The position numbers were made by a program, and so were the translations under genes. The notes below the pieces were generated by a model that was not told the origin of the DNA, did not search any database, and worked only from the letters and a program-made list of their open reading frames with translations. Shown in pieces: positions 35,419-45,855 of a DNA stretch of 64,000 nt (position 1 is the stretch's first letter; every line of letters begins with the position of its first letter). Source of the DNA: Rhodococcus oryzae (lineage in GTDB: Bacteria > Actinomycetota > Actinomycetes > Mycobacteriales > Mycobacteriaceae); the NCBI RefSeq assembly GCF_005049235.1, contig NZ_SUMD01000012.1, forward strand, positions 1 to 64,000, given 5' to 3'.

Positions 35419-37719
35419 TTGCCGGACGAGGCGCTGCAGCACGACGAACGTGAGCGCGAGCAGCAATACGTGTCGATGCTGTACGACCGTCTGGATTCGC
35501 TGCGTGACTACGCCGCGACCCGCCTGCGCAAGGTGCTCCTCGAGACCGGCGGTACCCCGCAGGCTCGCAGCGAGCGCGAGTCGTTCAGCCTGATGTACAC
35601 CGAGGACATCGCCAAGTACGACGCCGCGGAGAACGGCCTCTGCTTCGGGCGGATCGATCTCGACGGGCAGGATCCGGACGAGGAAGCCCTCGACGGCGAC
35701 GTGCGGCGCTATATCGGCCGGGTGGGCATCCTCGACGAGGCAAACGACTACGAGACGCTGCTGCTGGACTGGCGGGCGCCGCTGGCCCGGCCGTTCTACC
35801 TGGCGACCCCGGCCGCGCCCGAGGGCGTCACCCGGCGCAGGCACATCAGGACCCGCAGCAGGAAGGTCACCGGGCTCGGCGACGAGTACCTGGACCTCGC
35901 GACCGCGGAGCGCGCGGGGGCACTCGACGGCGCCGACGGCGTTGCGGGTGAGAGCGCCCTGCTCACCGCGCTCAACGCGGCCAGGACCGGCCACATGAAC
36001 GACATCGTCGAGACCATCCAGTCGGAGCAGGACGCGATCATCCGGTCCGAGCACAAGTCGGTGATGGTCGTGCAGGGCGGGCCGGGAACCGGAAAGACCG
36101 CGGTGGCACTGCACCGCGCGGCGTATCTGCTCTACACCTACCGGCAGCAGCTGGCGAAGAGCGGCGTGCTGATCATCGGGCCCAACGACACCTTCCTCGA
36201 CTACATCGGCCAGGTGCTCCCCTCGCTCGGCGAGACCGGCGTGCTGCTCTCCACCATCGGCGACCTCTATCCGGGAGTGCGTGCCACGCATCAGGATTCG
36301 CTCGAGTGTGGCGAGGTCAAGGGTTCGCTCGCGATGGTCGAGGTGCTCAAGCAGGCGGTCAGGGACCGGCAGGAGACCCCGCCGGAGCCGATCCGGCTGA
36401 GGTTCGACTCCTACCCGATCTCCCTCGATCGCAAGGTCGTCACCCGCGCGCGCGGGCGGGCCCGCTCGTCGCGGCGCCCGCACAACCTCGCCCGGCCGAT
36501 CTTCGTCTCGGCGGTGATCGAGGCCCTCGCCGATCAGCATGCGGCCCGGATCGGGTCGAACGTGCTGGGCGGGGCGAACCTGCTCAGCCGCGACGACATC
36601 GCCGACATCAGGGACGAGATGCGCGGCGATCCCGAGGTGATGGCCGCGATCGACGGGCTGTGGCCGCAGCTGACACCCCAGCGGGTGCTCGCGGACCTGC
36701 TCGGTTCCCGGAAGCGGCTGGACACGGCGGCACGCCAACTCACCGCCGAGCAGCGCGAATTGCTGCACCGCACCGGTGTCGCGGGGTTCAGTGCCGCCGA
36801 CGCTCCCCTGCTCGACGAGCTCGCCGAGCTGCTCGGCGTCGACGATGCGGCGGAACGCGAACGCGCGGACCGCGAATGGCGGGCACAGATCGCCGATGCC
36901 CAGGGCGCGCTGGACATTCTCACCGGCTCGGCCCCGCAGGACCTCGAGGACGAGCTGGATCCCGAGATCCTGATGGCGTACGACCTGATCGACGCGGGCC
37001 AGCTCGCGCAGCGTCAGGACCTGCGGCAGTCCCAGACCGCAGCCGAGCGCGCGGCGGCCGACCGCACCTGGACCTACGGGCACGTCATCGTGGACGAGGC
37101 GCAGGAACTCTCGGAGATGGCCTGGCGAATGTTGATGCGGCGCATCCCGAATCGGTGGATGACCCTGGTCGGCGACACCGCCCAGACGGGCGATCCGGCG
37201 GGCAGCTCGTCCTGGCAGACGGTGCTCGAGCCGTACGTCGCCCGGCGCTGGAAGCTGACCGAGCTGACGGTGAACTACCGCACGCCGTCGGAGATCATGG
37301 AGGTCGCGCAGGACGTGCTGGCCCGGATCGACCCCGACCAGACGGTGCCCCGTTCGGTGCGCGACTCGGGGACGCGGCCATGGGCACGGCGGGTGCCCGA
37401 GGGCGACGTCGCCGAGCAGGTCCGTCGGCTGGTAGCCGCGGAGACCGGGCCGGGTCTCGTCGCGGTCCTGACCAGCGAGTCCGGGGTCGACGAGTACCTC
37501 GACCTGATCTCGGATTCGGTGAGCGTGCTCTCGGTCCGGCAGGCGAAGGGGCTCGAGTTCGACTCGGTCCTCATCGTGGAGCCCGGTCAGATCGTGGACG
37601 AGTCACCGCGCGGGATGAACGACCTCTACGTCGCGCTCACCCGCGCCACGCAACGGCTCGGCGTCGTGCATGCGCACCCGCTCCCGGACGGACTGTCGAA
37701 ACTGTCTGCACTCGAATAG
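35419..37719 (+). CDS. HelD-like superfamily 1 helicase/RNA polymerase recycling factor
   Basis: The 766-residue ATPase resembles HelD, which pulls stalled RNA polymerase off DNA. It has an N-terminal coiled coil (residues 5-50), Walker A VVQGGPGTGKTAVALHRAAY near 217, motif II HVIVDEAQELSEM near 557, motif III MTLVGDTAQTGDPAGSSSW and a final motif VALTRATQRLGVVH near 741. Related HelR proteins give rifampicin tolerance, but I see no rifamycin-associated element upstream. The TTG start at 35419 has GAGGAG upstream, and TAGACT (35372-35377) is a fair -10. Confidence 0.9.
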   Translation: MPDEALQHDEREREQQYVSMLYDRLDSLRDYAATRLRKVLLETGGTPQARSERESFSLMYTEDIAKYDAAENGLCFGRIDLDGQDPDEEALDGDVRRYIGRVGILDEANDYETLLLDWRAPLARPFYLATPAAPEGVTRRRHIRTRSRKVTGLGDEYLDLATAERAGALDGADGVAGESALLTALNAARTGHMNDIVETIQSEQDAIIRSEHKSVMVVQGGPGTGKTAVALHRAAYLLYTYRQQLAKSGVLIIGPNDTFLDYIGQVLPSLGETGVLLSTIGDLYPGVRATHQDSLECGEVKGSLAMVEVLKQAVRDRQETPPEPIRLRFDSYPISLDRKVVTRARGRARSSRRPHNLARPIFVSAVIEALADQHAARIGSNVLGGANLLSRDDIADIRDEMRGDPEVMAAIDGLWPQLTPQRVLADLLGSRKRLDTAARQLTAEQRELLHRTGVAGFSAADAPLLDELAELLGVDDAAERERADREWRAQIADAQGALDILTGSAPQDLEDELDPEILMAYDLIDAGQLAQRQDLRQSQTAAERAAADRTWTYGHVIVDEAQELSEMAWRMLMRRIPNRWMTLVGDTAQTGDPAGSSSWQTVLEPYVARRWKLTELTVNYRTPSEIMEVAQDVLARIDPDQTVPRSVRDSGTRPWARRVPEGDVAEQVRRLVAAETGPGLVAVLTSESGVDEYLDLISDSVSVLSVRQAKGLEFDSVLIVEPGQIVDESPRGMNDLYVALTRATQRLGVVHAHPLPDGLSKLSALE

Positions 37720-37741
37720 TTTTCACGGGCGCAATGACAAA

Positions 37742-37773
37742 CCGCCCCCGTCGGCGAGGCCGGCGGGGGCGGG
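37742..37773. terminator. Bidirectional terminator between the helicase and universal stress genes
   Basis: CCGCCCCCG (37742-37750) pairs with CGGGGGCGG (37764-37772), and CGGC/GCCG continues the stem inward around a GAG loop. ATTTGTT follows on the plus strand. It lies between convergent stops at 37719 and 37790. Confidence 0.8.
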
Positions 37774-37789
37774 ATTTGTTCGGACGCGA

Positions 37790-38242
37790 CTAGCGGACCG
37801 TGTGCACGATCAGGACGTCGGAGGTGGACTTGCGCGCCGCGTCCGAGGGGACCGATCCGAGCAGACGCCCGGTCAGCGTGTTCAGTCCGCGGTTGCCGAT
37901 CACCAGCAGGTCGGCCTCGACCTCGTCGATGAGCGCGAGCAGCGAGTCCACGGGAGCGCCGACGACGGCGCGCTCGACGATATCGGCCGCGCCAGCCGCA
38001 TGCGCCCGCTCGCGAGCGGTCCGCAGGATCTCGAAGGTGGGCGCGGAACCGGTGATCTGGTACGCGTCCTCACGGAGGGTGTCCTGCGCGGCCTCGATAT
38101 CCTTCGGGTCCGCGGGGTAGTAGGCGCAGGCGATGACCAGTTTCGCGCCGGCATCCGCCGCCAACGACGCGGCCTTGTCCACTGCCTTCAGGGACGAATC
38201 CGAGCCATCGGTTCCGACGACGATGGTGCGGTAGGCGCTCAT
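37790..38242 (-). CDS. Universal stress protein (UspA family, Rv1636-like)
   Basis: The 150-residue protein has a full Usp domain: the opening TIVVGTDGSDSSLKAVDKAA and the nucleotide loop VIGNRGLNTLTGRLLGSVPS near residues 116-135, which fits G-2x-G-9x-G(S/T) of ATP-binding members. By position and sequence it matches Rv1636 of M. tuberculosis, reported to bind cAMP. In that case it may buffer the same signal read by the CRP-type sites in this window; this link is inferred. Confidence 0.9.
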   Translation of the reverse strand: MSAYRTIVVGTDGSDSSLKAVDKAASLAADAGAKLVIACAYYPADPKDIEAAQDTLREDAYQITGSAPTFEILRTARERAHAAGAADIVERAVVGAPVDSLLALIDEVEADLLVIGNRGLNTLTGRLLGSVPSDAARKSTSDVLIVHTVR

Positions 38243-38390
38243 TCATTCCTCCAAGGTGCTCAGGTCTGACCGGAGCGCCGCAGAATCACGGACAGCCCGG
38301 CCGCTGGGAAAGACCCTAGCCGGATCGCGATCGGGTTAGGGGGAATTGCGGCACAACGCACATCGGCGCCGCATCGCTACATTAGATCTC

Positions 38391-41204
38391 ATGCGAATCC
38401 CCCGGCCGCAGGGAATCAGGACCCGGATCGTCGTGGCCGTCGCCCTCGTTGTCGTCGGCGCCGGTGCCATCGCCGTGACCAGGTCGATCACTGAGCCGCC
38501 CGCGCCGGTGACCGAGGATGTCGCGGTGACGATGCCCGCGGGCCCCTCGGAGTCGGATCAGGTCAAAATCGATGCCCGCCTGTATCTTCCGCAGCACACC
38601 CCGGCACCTGCCGTACTCCTCGCGCACGGGTTCGGCGGCAGCAAGGACTCCGTCGCCGCCCAGGCGGGGGCACTCGCGGAGGACGGGTTCGTGGTGCTGG
38701 CATACAGCGCCAGGGGTTTCGGGCAGAGCACCGGTCAGATCTCGTTGAACGACCCGGATCGCGAGGTGGCGGACGCTCGCGGCCTCGTCGACTGGCTGGC
38801 CGCGCGCGGCGAGGTCGAGCGGGACAGCCCCGGCGACCCGCGGATCGGCGTTGCGGGCGGATCCTACGGCGGCGCACTGGCCTTGATGCTCGGCGGACTC
38901 GACTCGCGTATCGATGCGATCGCCGCGGCGATCACCTGGAATGACCTGGGCCACGCCCTGTTTCCGAACTTCGGCACGGACGAATCGCTGCCACCGTCGA
39001 CGCCGGCCGCGGCCGGGTACGGCGGCCCTGGCGTGCTCAAACGCGGCTGGGCCGGCATCTTCTTCGGCGCGGGCGCGGGCGCGGCCCCATCCGAGGCAGG
39101 AGCGGACGCGTCCGAACCGCGGCCGGAACCGGGACCATGCGGACGGTTCGCGCTGGAGTTCTGCCGGGAGTACGCCGCGGCCGCGGTATCCGGGAAACCG
39201 AGCCAGGAACTGCTGGACCTGCTCCGTGCGCACTCGCCCGCGGCGGTCGCGGGCGCGATCACCGCGCCAACACTGCTGATCCAGGGCGAACAGGACACCC
39301 TGTTCGGACTGGACCAGTCCGACGCAACCGCGCGCCAGATCACCGCGGCAGGCACACCCGTCCAGGTGCGCTGGTTTCCCGGTGGGCACGACGCCGGGGG
39401 CGAGGGCACCCGCTTCAGCGAGTCCGCGACATCGCGGTTCCTGTCCGAGCAACTCCGCGGGTCCGGCGAGGTGGATGAGGAGTTCGTGTTCTCGCTCCCG
39501 GGCACCCCGACCGATCAGGGTCGCCCCTCCTATCGGCGGATGACCGCCGCCGGCTACCCCGGCCTGAGCGCGGACGCGCCGCCGACACCGACGATCGATC
39601 TCCCGCTCGCCGGGCCGGCATCACAGAGCATCCTCCGGCCGCCCGGCGCGGCGCCTGCCGCGCTGTCGGCGGTGCCCGGCCTCGGCTCGGCGCTGTCGAG
39701 CCTGGGTGCCGTCGGCGGGCCGGCCGCGGGTCTGGTGGCCGACCCGCCCGGCCAGTCCGCCGCGTTCGCCACCGCGCCGCTCGACCATCCGCTCACGATC
39801 ACGGGTGTCTCCACGACCCGGCTCACCGTCACCGCAGCCTCCGCGCCGGGGGACGCCGTGCTGTTCGCGAAGCTGTACGACGTGAGCCCCGACGGCAGGC
39901 GCACCCTGCCCGGCGGTGCGGTCTCCGCGATCCGGCTGCCCGACGGCCCCGGACCGCACCCGATCGCGGTGGCCCTGCCGGGTATTGCGTTCCAGGTGCC
40001 GCAGGGGCACCACCTCGAAGTGGTCGTCACGACCACCGACCAGGCCTACGCGAACCCACTCAGCCCGGCTCAGTTCTCGGTGGCCCTCGCCGACGACGCC
40101 GGCCTCCTGGTCCCGAGCGTGCCCGCTGCCAGCTCCAGCCGTTCGCTGCCGATCGGCCCGCTGATCGGGATCGCCTGCATCCTCGGCGGGGCGGCCGTCC
40201 TGGTCACCATCGGCGTGATCCGGCGCCGTCGCCGCGTGGCGGCCGAGGTCGACCCCGCCCTCGTCGACACCCCGCTGGTGATCACCGACCTGCACAAGAC
40301 CTATGACAACGGCTTCCGCGCGGTCGACGGGGTGAGCTTCACCGTCCGGCGCGGCCAGGTCCTCGGGCTGCTCGGTCCCAATGGCGCCGGCAAGACCACC
40401 ACCCTGCGGATGCTGATGGGGCTGATCACGCCGACCGAGGGCGAGATCCGCGTCTTCGGCCACCGGGTCACCCCGGGTGCGCCCGTGCTCTCCCGGCTCG
40501 GGTCCTTCGTCGAGGGGTCGGGCCTGCTGCCGCACCTGAGCGGCATCGACAATCTGCGGCTGTACTGGGAGGCCACCGGACGGCCTGCCGGTGAGGCCCG
40601 CATGGACGAGGCCCTCGAGATCGCGGATCTCGGCGATGCGATCGAACGGAAGGTCCGTTCCTACAGCCAGGGAATGCGTCAGCGGCTCGCGATCGCGCAG
40701 GCGATGCTCGGCCTGCCGGATCTGATGGTCCTGGACGAACCCACCAATGGGCTCGACCCGCCGCAGATCCGCACCATGCGGGAGGTGCTGATCAACTATG
40801 CACGCACCGGGCGCACCGTCCTCGTTTCCAGCCACCTGCTGGCCGAGGTCGAGCAGACCTGCACCGACGTGGTGGTGATGAACCACGGCCGGGTGATCAG
40901 TTCCGGCACCGTCGAGGAGCTCACCTCCGCCGAGGGCGCCACCGAACTGCGGGTCGACGACCCCGCCCGGGCGGCCGTGGTCCTCGAGTCGGTCGACGGG
41001 CTCGGGCCGGTACGCCTGATCGAGGGTGAGAATCCCCGGCTGCGGGTCGATCTCGGCGAAACCGACCCGGCGGCGCTGGTGCGCACCCTCGTCGGCGCGG
41101 GCATCGGCGTCCGGGGCCTGTCGAAGACCACCCGCCTGGAGGACGTGTTCCTCCGACTGGTGGACATCTCCGACCATCGCGAGCACGACAGGGAGGACGC
41201 ATGA
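38391..41204 (+). CDS. Alpha/beta-hydrolase fused to an ABC transporter ATPase
   Basis: This 937-residue protein combines two activities. After an N-terminal signal anchor ([17 protein letters not shown] near residue 10) comes an X-prolyl-peptidase/CocE-like hydrolase: LLAHGFGG, the nucleophile GGSYGG near 161-166, and [10 protein letters not shown] as the His block. A beta-rich domain follows, then a second membrane segment ([20 protein letters not shown] near 588) and a complete ABC ATPase with [28 protein letters not shown] and [13 protein letters not shown]. The hydrolase should face outside and the ATPase inside. A TACATT hexamer 7 nt before the ATG suggests a leaderless message. The permease overlaps it by 4 nt. 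Confidence 0.9.
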   Translation: MRIPRPQGIRTRIVVAVALVVVGAGAIAVTRSITEPPAPVTEDVAVTMPAGPSESDQVKIDARLYLPQHTPAPAVLLAHGFGGSKDSVAAQAGALAEDGFVVLAYSARGFGQSTGQISLNDPDREVADARGLVDWLAARGEVERDSPGDPRIGVAGGSYGGALALMLGGLDSRIDAIAAAITWNDLGHALFPNFGTDESLPPSTPAAAGYGGPGVLKRGWAGIFFGAGAGAAPSEAGADASEPRPEPGPCGRFALEFCREYAAAAVSGKPSQELLDLLRAHSPAAVAGAITAPTLLIQGEQDTLFGLDQSDATARQITAAGTPVQVRWFPGGHDAGGEGTRFSESATSRFLSEQLRGSGEVDEEFVFSLPGTPTDQGRPSYRRMTAAGYPGLSADAPPTPTIDLPLAGPASQSILRPPGAAPAALSAVPGLGSALSSLGAVGGPAAGLVADPPGQSAAFATAPLDHPLTITGVSTTRLTVTAASAPGDAVLFAKLYDVSPDGRRTLPGGAVSAIRLPDGPGPHPIAVALPGIAFQVPQGHHLEVVVTTTDQAYANPLSPAQFSVALADDAGLLVPSVPAASSSRSLPIGPLIGIACILGGAAVLVTIGVIRRRRRVAAEVDPALVDTPLVITDLHKTYDNGFRAVDGVSFTVRRGQVLGLLGPNGAGKTTTLRMLMGLITPTEGEIRVFGHRVTPGAPVLSRLGSFVEGSGLLPHLSGIDNLRLYWEATGRPAGEARMDEALEIADLGDAIERKVRSYSQGMRQRLAIAQAMLGLPDLMVLDEPTNGLDPPQIRTMREVLINYARTGRTVLVSSHLLAEVEQTCTDVVVMNHGRVISSGTVEELTSAEGATELRVDDPARAAVVLESVDGLGPVRLIEGENPRLRVDLGETDPAALVRTLVGAGIGVRGLSKTTRLEDVFLRLVDISDHREHDREDA

Positions 41205-42112
41205 CCAGCCATGACGACGGCGGTGCCGTCACGTCTCATCCCGACGGCGGAGCCGTGCCGTCACATCCCGACGGCAGGGCGGTCGGCTACCGAGCGACGC
41301 ACACCCTGCCGCTGCGCACCGAGCTCAAGCGACAGTTCAAACGCAGGCGCACCCACCTGGCGCTCGGCTTCCTGGCGTTGCTGCCGGTGATCCTCGCGAT
41401 CGCGTTCGCCATCGGCGGGTCGGACTCCTCTGGATCCGGCGGGGTCGACCTGATCGAACTCGGCACCACGGGCGGGGTGAACTTCACCGTGTTCTGCCTG
41501 TTCATGTCGGTCGGTTTCCTGCTGATCGTGGTGGTGGCGTTGTTCTTCGGCGATTCCGTCGCGAGCGAGGCGTCCTGGTCCTCGCTGCGGTACCTGCTGG
41601 CAATCCCGGTCCCCCGCAGCCGGCTGCTGCAGCAGAAGGCCATCGTGTCCGCGGCGCTGTCCGCGCTGGCGATCCTGATCCTGTTCGGGGTGGCGCTCAC
41701 GCTCGGCACCGCCCTGTACGGGACGGGGCCGCTGGTGACCCCGTTCGGCGATTCCCTCGGGTACGGCGAGGCGGTGGGACGACTGCTGGTCGCGCTGGCG
41801 TTCATCGCGGTGAACCTGACCTGGGTGGCGGGTCTGGCCCTTCTGCTCTCCGTGCTCACCGACGCCCCGCTCGGCGCGGTCGGCGGCACGGTGATGGTGT
41901 CCATCCTCGTGCAGATCCTCGATCAGATCACCGCTCTCGGGCACTGGCGCGACTATCTGCCGGGGCACTTCTCGTTCGCCTGGACCCGACTCCTGGCACC
42001 GACGGTGGACTGGCACGACATCGTGGTCGGGTCGTTCTCGGCGCTGGCCTACGCGGCGGTGTTCGGACTGCTGGCCTGGCAGCGGTTCGCGGTCAAGGAC
42101 ATCACCAGCTGA
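41201..42112 (+). CDS. ABC-2 type permease partner of the hydrolase-ATPase fusion
   Basis: The 303-residue membrane protein has about six hydrophobic segments, starting LALGFLALLPVILAIAFAIG near residue 50. The start overlaps the fusion gene in ATGA, so the two form one transporter. Before the first membrane span the protein has a repetitive His/Asp-rich tail (residues 2-28). The substrate is unknown; a system exporting a molecule and then trimming it with the fused hydrolase is one reading. Confidence 0.88.
   Translation: MTSHDDGGAVTSHPDGGAVPSHPDGRAVGYRATHTLPLRTELKRQFKRRRTHLALGFLALLPVILAIAFAIGGSDSSGSGGVDLIELGTTGGVNFTVFCLFMSVGFLLIVVVALFFGDSVASEASWSSLRYLLAIPVPRSRLLQQKAIVSAALSALAILILFGVALTLGTALYGTGPLVTPFGDSLGYGEAVGRLLVALAFIAVNLTWVAGLALLLSVLTDAPLGAVGGTVMVSILVQILDQITALGHWRDYLPGHFSFAWTRLLAPTVDWHDIVVGSFSALAYAAVFGLLAWQRFAVKDITS
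41204..41284 (+). repeat. Three 27-nt tandem repeats at the permease N-terminus
   Basis: The codons for [18 protein letters not shown] and PSHPDGRAV follow directly (41204-41230, 41231-41257, 41258-41284). They make a His/Asp-rich cytoplasmic tail that might bind metal; the units differ by only a few residues. Confidence 0.8.
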
Positions 42113-42127
42113 CCGCGCCCGCCACGG

Positions 42128-42994
42128 TCAGCGCGAGACCGCGGACCCGTAGACCCCGTCCGGGAACACGCCCTGGTCCACCAGGACCTCGCGCAGATCG
42201 GTGCCGAGTTCGAGCAGACGCGCCGCACCGTCCTCGCCCAGCGCCGCCCACGGGGCGACCGCCATCTCGTCGGTCAGTTCCTCGACGCACTCGCGCAATT
42301 CCCAGCCGGCACCGGTGAGCTCCCCGTCGTCCCCGAGCAGACCCCGGTCCGTGAGGGAGTCCACCGCGCCGCGCCACTGCTCGTCGGACCAGCCGCGGCG
42401 GGACCTGGCGAACTGCTCCTGGAACCCGTTGCCGGTCGCGGTGTGCGAGACCAGCGCCTCGATCCCGGAGAGTCCCGCGGTCTGCAGGGCGGCGATGTGT
42501 CCGTCACCTCGGTACTCGCGGAGCAGCGTCAGCGCGTGCCAGAGCACCAGGTGCGGCTCAGACGGCCACTCGATCTCGGCGTGCCCGGCATAGAGCGGCC
42601 GACCGGACGCCTCCGGGGTGGCGCGCGCCGCGGTGGCCGCCAGAGCTGCGGCCTCGTCGAATGCCGAGGAGCTGATCGCCTCGGCGCCGTAGATCCGCCG
42701 CATCGCCGCGTCGACCCCGCGGTACCTGGCCGCCACGACGGCCGCAGGCCCTGCCTGCGTCCAGGCGACCGGGATCACCGACGTGATCGCCTCGGGGTTG
42801 AAGTTGTAGAAGGTCGCCGCGACCACCCCGGCCCCGACCGCGCCCATCGCGGCGGACCGTCCGGCGAAGTAGCACATCCGGCCCGGGGTCAGGCCCGCCG
42901 CGACGAGGCTCTCGTTCACCTCCGGCGCGAAATACGACATGCCGTGGATCAGGTCAAGGGTTCGGGCTGTCTGCCCCGCCGTCCGTGCGTCCAT
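42128..42994 (-). CDS. SCO6745-family protein
   Basis: The 288-residue protein matches an actinobacterial family I know as SCO6745, of unknown function. Typical blocks are HGMSYFAPEVNESLVAAGL near residue 18, YFAGRSAAMGAVGAGVVAAT near 42, and a C-terminal winged-helix-like part with RGWSDEQWRGAVDSLTDRGL and LTGAGWELRECVEELTDEMA. A DNA- or ligand-binding role is possible. It converges with the permease gene with 15 nt between the stops. Confidence 0.8.
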   Translation of the reverse strand: MDARTAGQTARTLDLIHGMSYFAPEVNESLVAAGLTPGRMCYFAGRSAAMGAVGAGVVAATFYNFNPEAITSVIPVAWTQAGPAAVVAARYRGVDAAMRRIYGAEAISSSAFDEAAALAATAARATPEASGRPLYAGHAEIEWPSEPHLVLWHALTLLREYRGDGHIAALQTAGLSGIEALVSHTATGNGFQEQFARSRRGWSDEQWRGAVDSLTDRGLLGDDGELTGAGWELRECVEELTDEMAVAPWAALGEDGAARLLELGTDLREVLVDQGVFPDGVYGSAVSR

Positions 42995-43063
42995 GTGCTC
43001 GACCGTAGCGGGCGCAAGCGAACGTCACCGTCCGGTCGGTGAACGACCCGCGCCCGGCTCGCT

Positions 43064-45226
43064 CTACGAGAGGCCGGCGGCGTCCATCCCCCGAAGCTCC
43101 TTCTTCAGGTCCTGGATCTCGTCGCGCAACCGCCCGGCCAGCTCGAACTGCAGCTCGCGTGCGGCGTTCATCATCTGGTCCGTCAGTTCCTTGACCAGGT
43201 CCGCCAGCTCCGCTCGCGGCATCGATTTCACGTCGCGGCCCTCGTACACGCCCGCACTGACGGCCCGGCCCGCCTCGCCCTGGGCACGACGCCCGCGGCT
43301 GGCGTTGCGCCCCGAACCGCCGACGTCCACGCCCGCGGCCGTGTCATCGGCCTCCTCGTAGACCTGGTCGAGGATGTCGGCGATCTTCTTGCGCAGGGGC
43401 TGCGGGTCGACACCCATCTCCCGGTTGTAGGCGATCTGCTTCTCGCGGCGGCGATCGGTCTCCTCGATCGCGTGGGCCATCGAGTCGGTGATCTTGTCCG
43501 CGTACATGTGCACCTGACCGGAGACGTTGCGGGCCGCGCGGCCGATGGTCTGGATCAGGCTGGTGGAACTGCGCAGGAAGCCCTCCTTGTCGGCATCCAG
43601 GATCGCGACGAGCGACACCTCCGGCAGGTCCAGGCCCTCGCGCAACAGGTTGATGCCGACGAGCACGTCGTACTCCCCCAGCCGCAGCTGTCGGAGCAGC
43701 TCGACCCGGCGGAGGGTGTCGATGTCCGAGTGCAGGTACCGCACCCGGATCCCCAGTTCCAGCAGGTAGTCGGTCAGATCCTCGGACATCTTCTTGGTGA
43801 GGGTGGTGACGAGGACCCGCTCGTCCTTGTCGGTGCGCTCCCTGATCTCGTGCACGAGGTCGTCGATCTGGCCCTTGGTGGGTTTGACCACCACCTCCGG
43901 GTCCACCAGCCCGGTCGGCCGGATGACCTGCTCTACGAACTCGCCGCCGGCCTGGCCGAGCTCGTACTTGCCCGGGGTGGCCGACAGGTACACGGTCTGT
44001 CCGATCCGCTGGGTGAACTCCTCCCAGGTGAGAGGACGGTTGTCCGTTGCCGAGGGCAGCCGGAACCCGAACTCGACGAGGTTGCGCTTGCGGGACATGT
44101 CGCCCTCGTACATCGCGCCGATCTGCGGAACGGTGACGTGCGACTCGTCGATGACCAGCAGGAAATCTTCGGGGAAGTAGTCGATGAGGGTGGCGGGCGC
44201 GGTGCCTGCACCGCGGCCGTCGATGTGCCGCGAGTAGTTCTCGATCCCGGAGCAGAACCCGACCTGTTTGATCATCTCGATGTCGTAGTTGGTCCGCATC
44301 CGCAGCCGCTGCGCCTCGAGCAGCTTGCCCCGCCCCTCCAGGTCGGCGAGCCGCTCCTCGAGCTCGGCCTCGATGTCCTTGACCGCGCGCTCCATCCGCT
44401 CCGGACCCGCCACGTAGTGGGTGGCCGGGAAGATCCGCAGCGAATCGACCTGGCGGACCACGTCGCCGGTCAGCGGGTGCAGGTAGTAGAGCGCCTCGAT
44501 CTCGTCGCCGAAGAACTCGATGCGGATCGCGAGCTCCTCGTACGACGGGATGATCTCCACCGTGTCCCCGCGCACCCGGAACGAACCGCGGGTGAAGGAC
44601 AGGTCGTTGCGGTTGTACTGCACGTCGACCAGCAGGCGCAGCAGCGCGTCGCGGGGCACCTCGACGCCGACGTCGAGCTGGATCGACCGGTCCAGATAGG
44701 ACTGCGGGGTGCCGAGACCGTAGATGCACGAGACCGACGCGACCACCACCACGTCACGACGCGAGAGCAGGCTCGAGGTCGCGGAGTGTCGCAGCCGCTC
44801 CACGTCGTCGTTGATCGACGAGTCCTTCTCGATGTAGGTGTCCGTCTGCGCGATGTACGCCTCGGGCTGGTAGTAGTCGTAGTACGAGACGAAGTACTCG
44901 ACTGCGTTGTTCGGCAACATCTCTCGCAGCTCGTTCGCGAGCTGGGCGGCGAGGGTCTTGTTCGGCGCCATCACCAGCGTCGGCCGCTGCAACTTCTCGA
45001 TCAGCCAGGCCGTCGTCGCCGACTTTCCGGTGCCGGTGGCACCGAGGAGCACCACGTTCTTCTCGTCCGCCCGGATCCGCTTCTCGAGTTCCGCGATCGC
45101 CGCGGGCTGGTCCCCTGCGGGCTGGTGCGGGCTCACCACCTCGAACCGGGCCTCGGACCGTTCGATGTCGCCGACCGGCCGGAACTCGGAGTGCGCCACC
45201 ACGGGATGCTCGGATGCGAAAGCCAT
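43064..45226 (-). CDS. uvrB: Excinuclease ABC subunit B
   Basis: UvrB verifies damage handed over by UvrA and recruits UvrC. The 720-residue protein has Walker [21 protein letters not shown] near residue 50, the beta-hairpin [20 protein letters not shown] near 103, helicase motifs [20 protein letters not shown] and [17 protein letters not shown], and the C-terminal UVR domain [20 protein letters not shown] that meets UvrC. I chose the ATG at 45226: TACTCT (45233-45238) lies 6 nt upstream, so the message looks leaderless. No LexA box is visible. Confidence 0.97.
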   Translation of the reverse strand: MAFASEHPVVAHSEFRPVGDIERSEARFEVVSPHQPAGDQPAAIAELEKRIRADEKNVVLLGATGTGKSATTAWLIEKLQRPTLVMAPNKTLAAQLANELREMLPNNAVEYFVSYYDYYQPEAYIAQTDTYIEKDSSINDDVERLRHSATSSLLSRRDVVVVASVSCIYGLGTPQSYLDRSIQLDVGVEVPRDALLRLLVDVQYNRNDLSFTRGSFRVRGDTVEIIPSYEELAIRIEFFGDEIEALYYLHPLTGDVVRQVDSLRIFPATHYVAGPERMERAVKDIEAELEERLADLEGRGKLLEAQRLRMRTNYDIEMIKQVGFCSGIENYSRHIDGRGAGTAPATLIDYFPEDFLLVIDESHVTVPQIGAMYEGDMSRKRNLVEFGFRLPSATDNRPLTWEEFTQRIGQTVYLSATPGKYELGQAGGEFVEQVIRPTGLVDPEVVVKPTKGQIDDLVHEIRERTDKDERVLVTTLTKKMSEDLTDYLLELGIRVRYLHSDIDTLRRVELLRQLRLGEYDVLVGINLLREGLDLPEVSLVAILDADKEGFLRSSTSLIQTIGRAARNVSGQVHMYADKITDSMAHAIEETDRRREKQIAYNREMGVDPQPLRKKIADILDQVYEEADDTAAGVDVGGSGRNASRGRRAQGEAGRAVSAGVYEGRDVKSMPRAELADLVKELTDQMMNAARELQFELAGRLRDEIQDLKKELRGMDAAGLS

Positions 45227-45306
45227 GGAACCAGAGTAAGCCGGGGCACCGACATCCTCCCGGCATCGTCGTCGGGAGCCCGACCCGCCGGGTAGGTTCA
45301 ACAGCC

Positions 45307-45816
45307 ATGGACGGCGAAGTGCACGCCCCGAAGATCGAGTCCTTCTCGCTCGCGGACAAGACCAACACCGATCCCAAGGGCTTCGTGCGACCGGTGGACC
45401 ACTACCGGCTCGAACCGTGGGGCCTGTACATGGCCAGGACCTCGGACCATGCCCACTTCCACTACCTGGAGTCCTGGCTGCTGCCGGACCTGGGCCTGCG
45501 GGCATCGATCTTCCACTACCACCCGTATCACGCACGGGATCAGAACCATTACGTCGACATCGGCGAGTTCACCGCGGCACCCGAGGTCTGGCGATCCGAG
45601 GACCACTACCTGGACCTGGTGGTGCGGACCGGGCGCGACACCGAACTCCTGGACGTGGACGAACTGATCGCCGCGCACGCGGCGGGCCTGCTCGACGCCG
45701 CGACGACCGAGCTGGCGATCCACCGGGCGGTGACCGCGGCGGACGGGATCGCCGCGCACGGTCACGATCTCGATGCCTGGCTCGCCTCGGTCGGGATGCC
45801 GATCAGCTGGCGCTGA
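45307..45816 (+). CDS. DUF402 protein
   Basis: The 169-residue protein has the DUF402 pattern: [16 protein letters not shown] near residue 38, [20 protein letters not shown] near 59, and the acidic metal-binding stretch [12 protein letters not shown] with [20 protein letters not shown]. Relatives such as FomD are nucleotide phosphatases that use the acidic residues to hold metal. The TAGGTT hexamer (45293-45298) 8 nt before the ATG suggests a leaderless gene. It is divergent from uvrB, as Rv1632c is in M. tuberculosis. Confidence 0.83.
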   Translation: MDGEVHAPKIESFSLADKTNTDPKGFVRPVDHYRLEPWGLYMARTSDHAHFHYLESWLLPDLGLRASIFHYHPYHARDQNHYVDIGEFTAAPEVWRSEDHYLDLVVRTGRDTELLDVDELIAAHAAGLLDAATTELAIHRAVTAADGIAAHGHDLDAWLASVGMPISWR

Positions 45817-45855
45817 CCGGATGGGATGCCGAGCAGCCTGCGCCGACCGCGCCCC

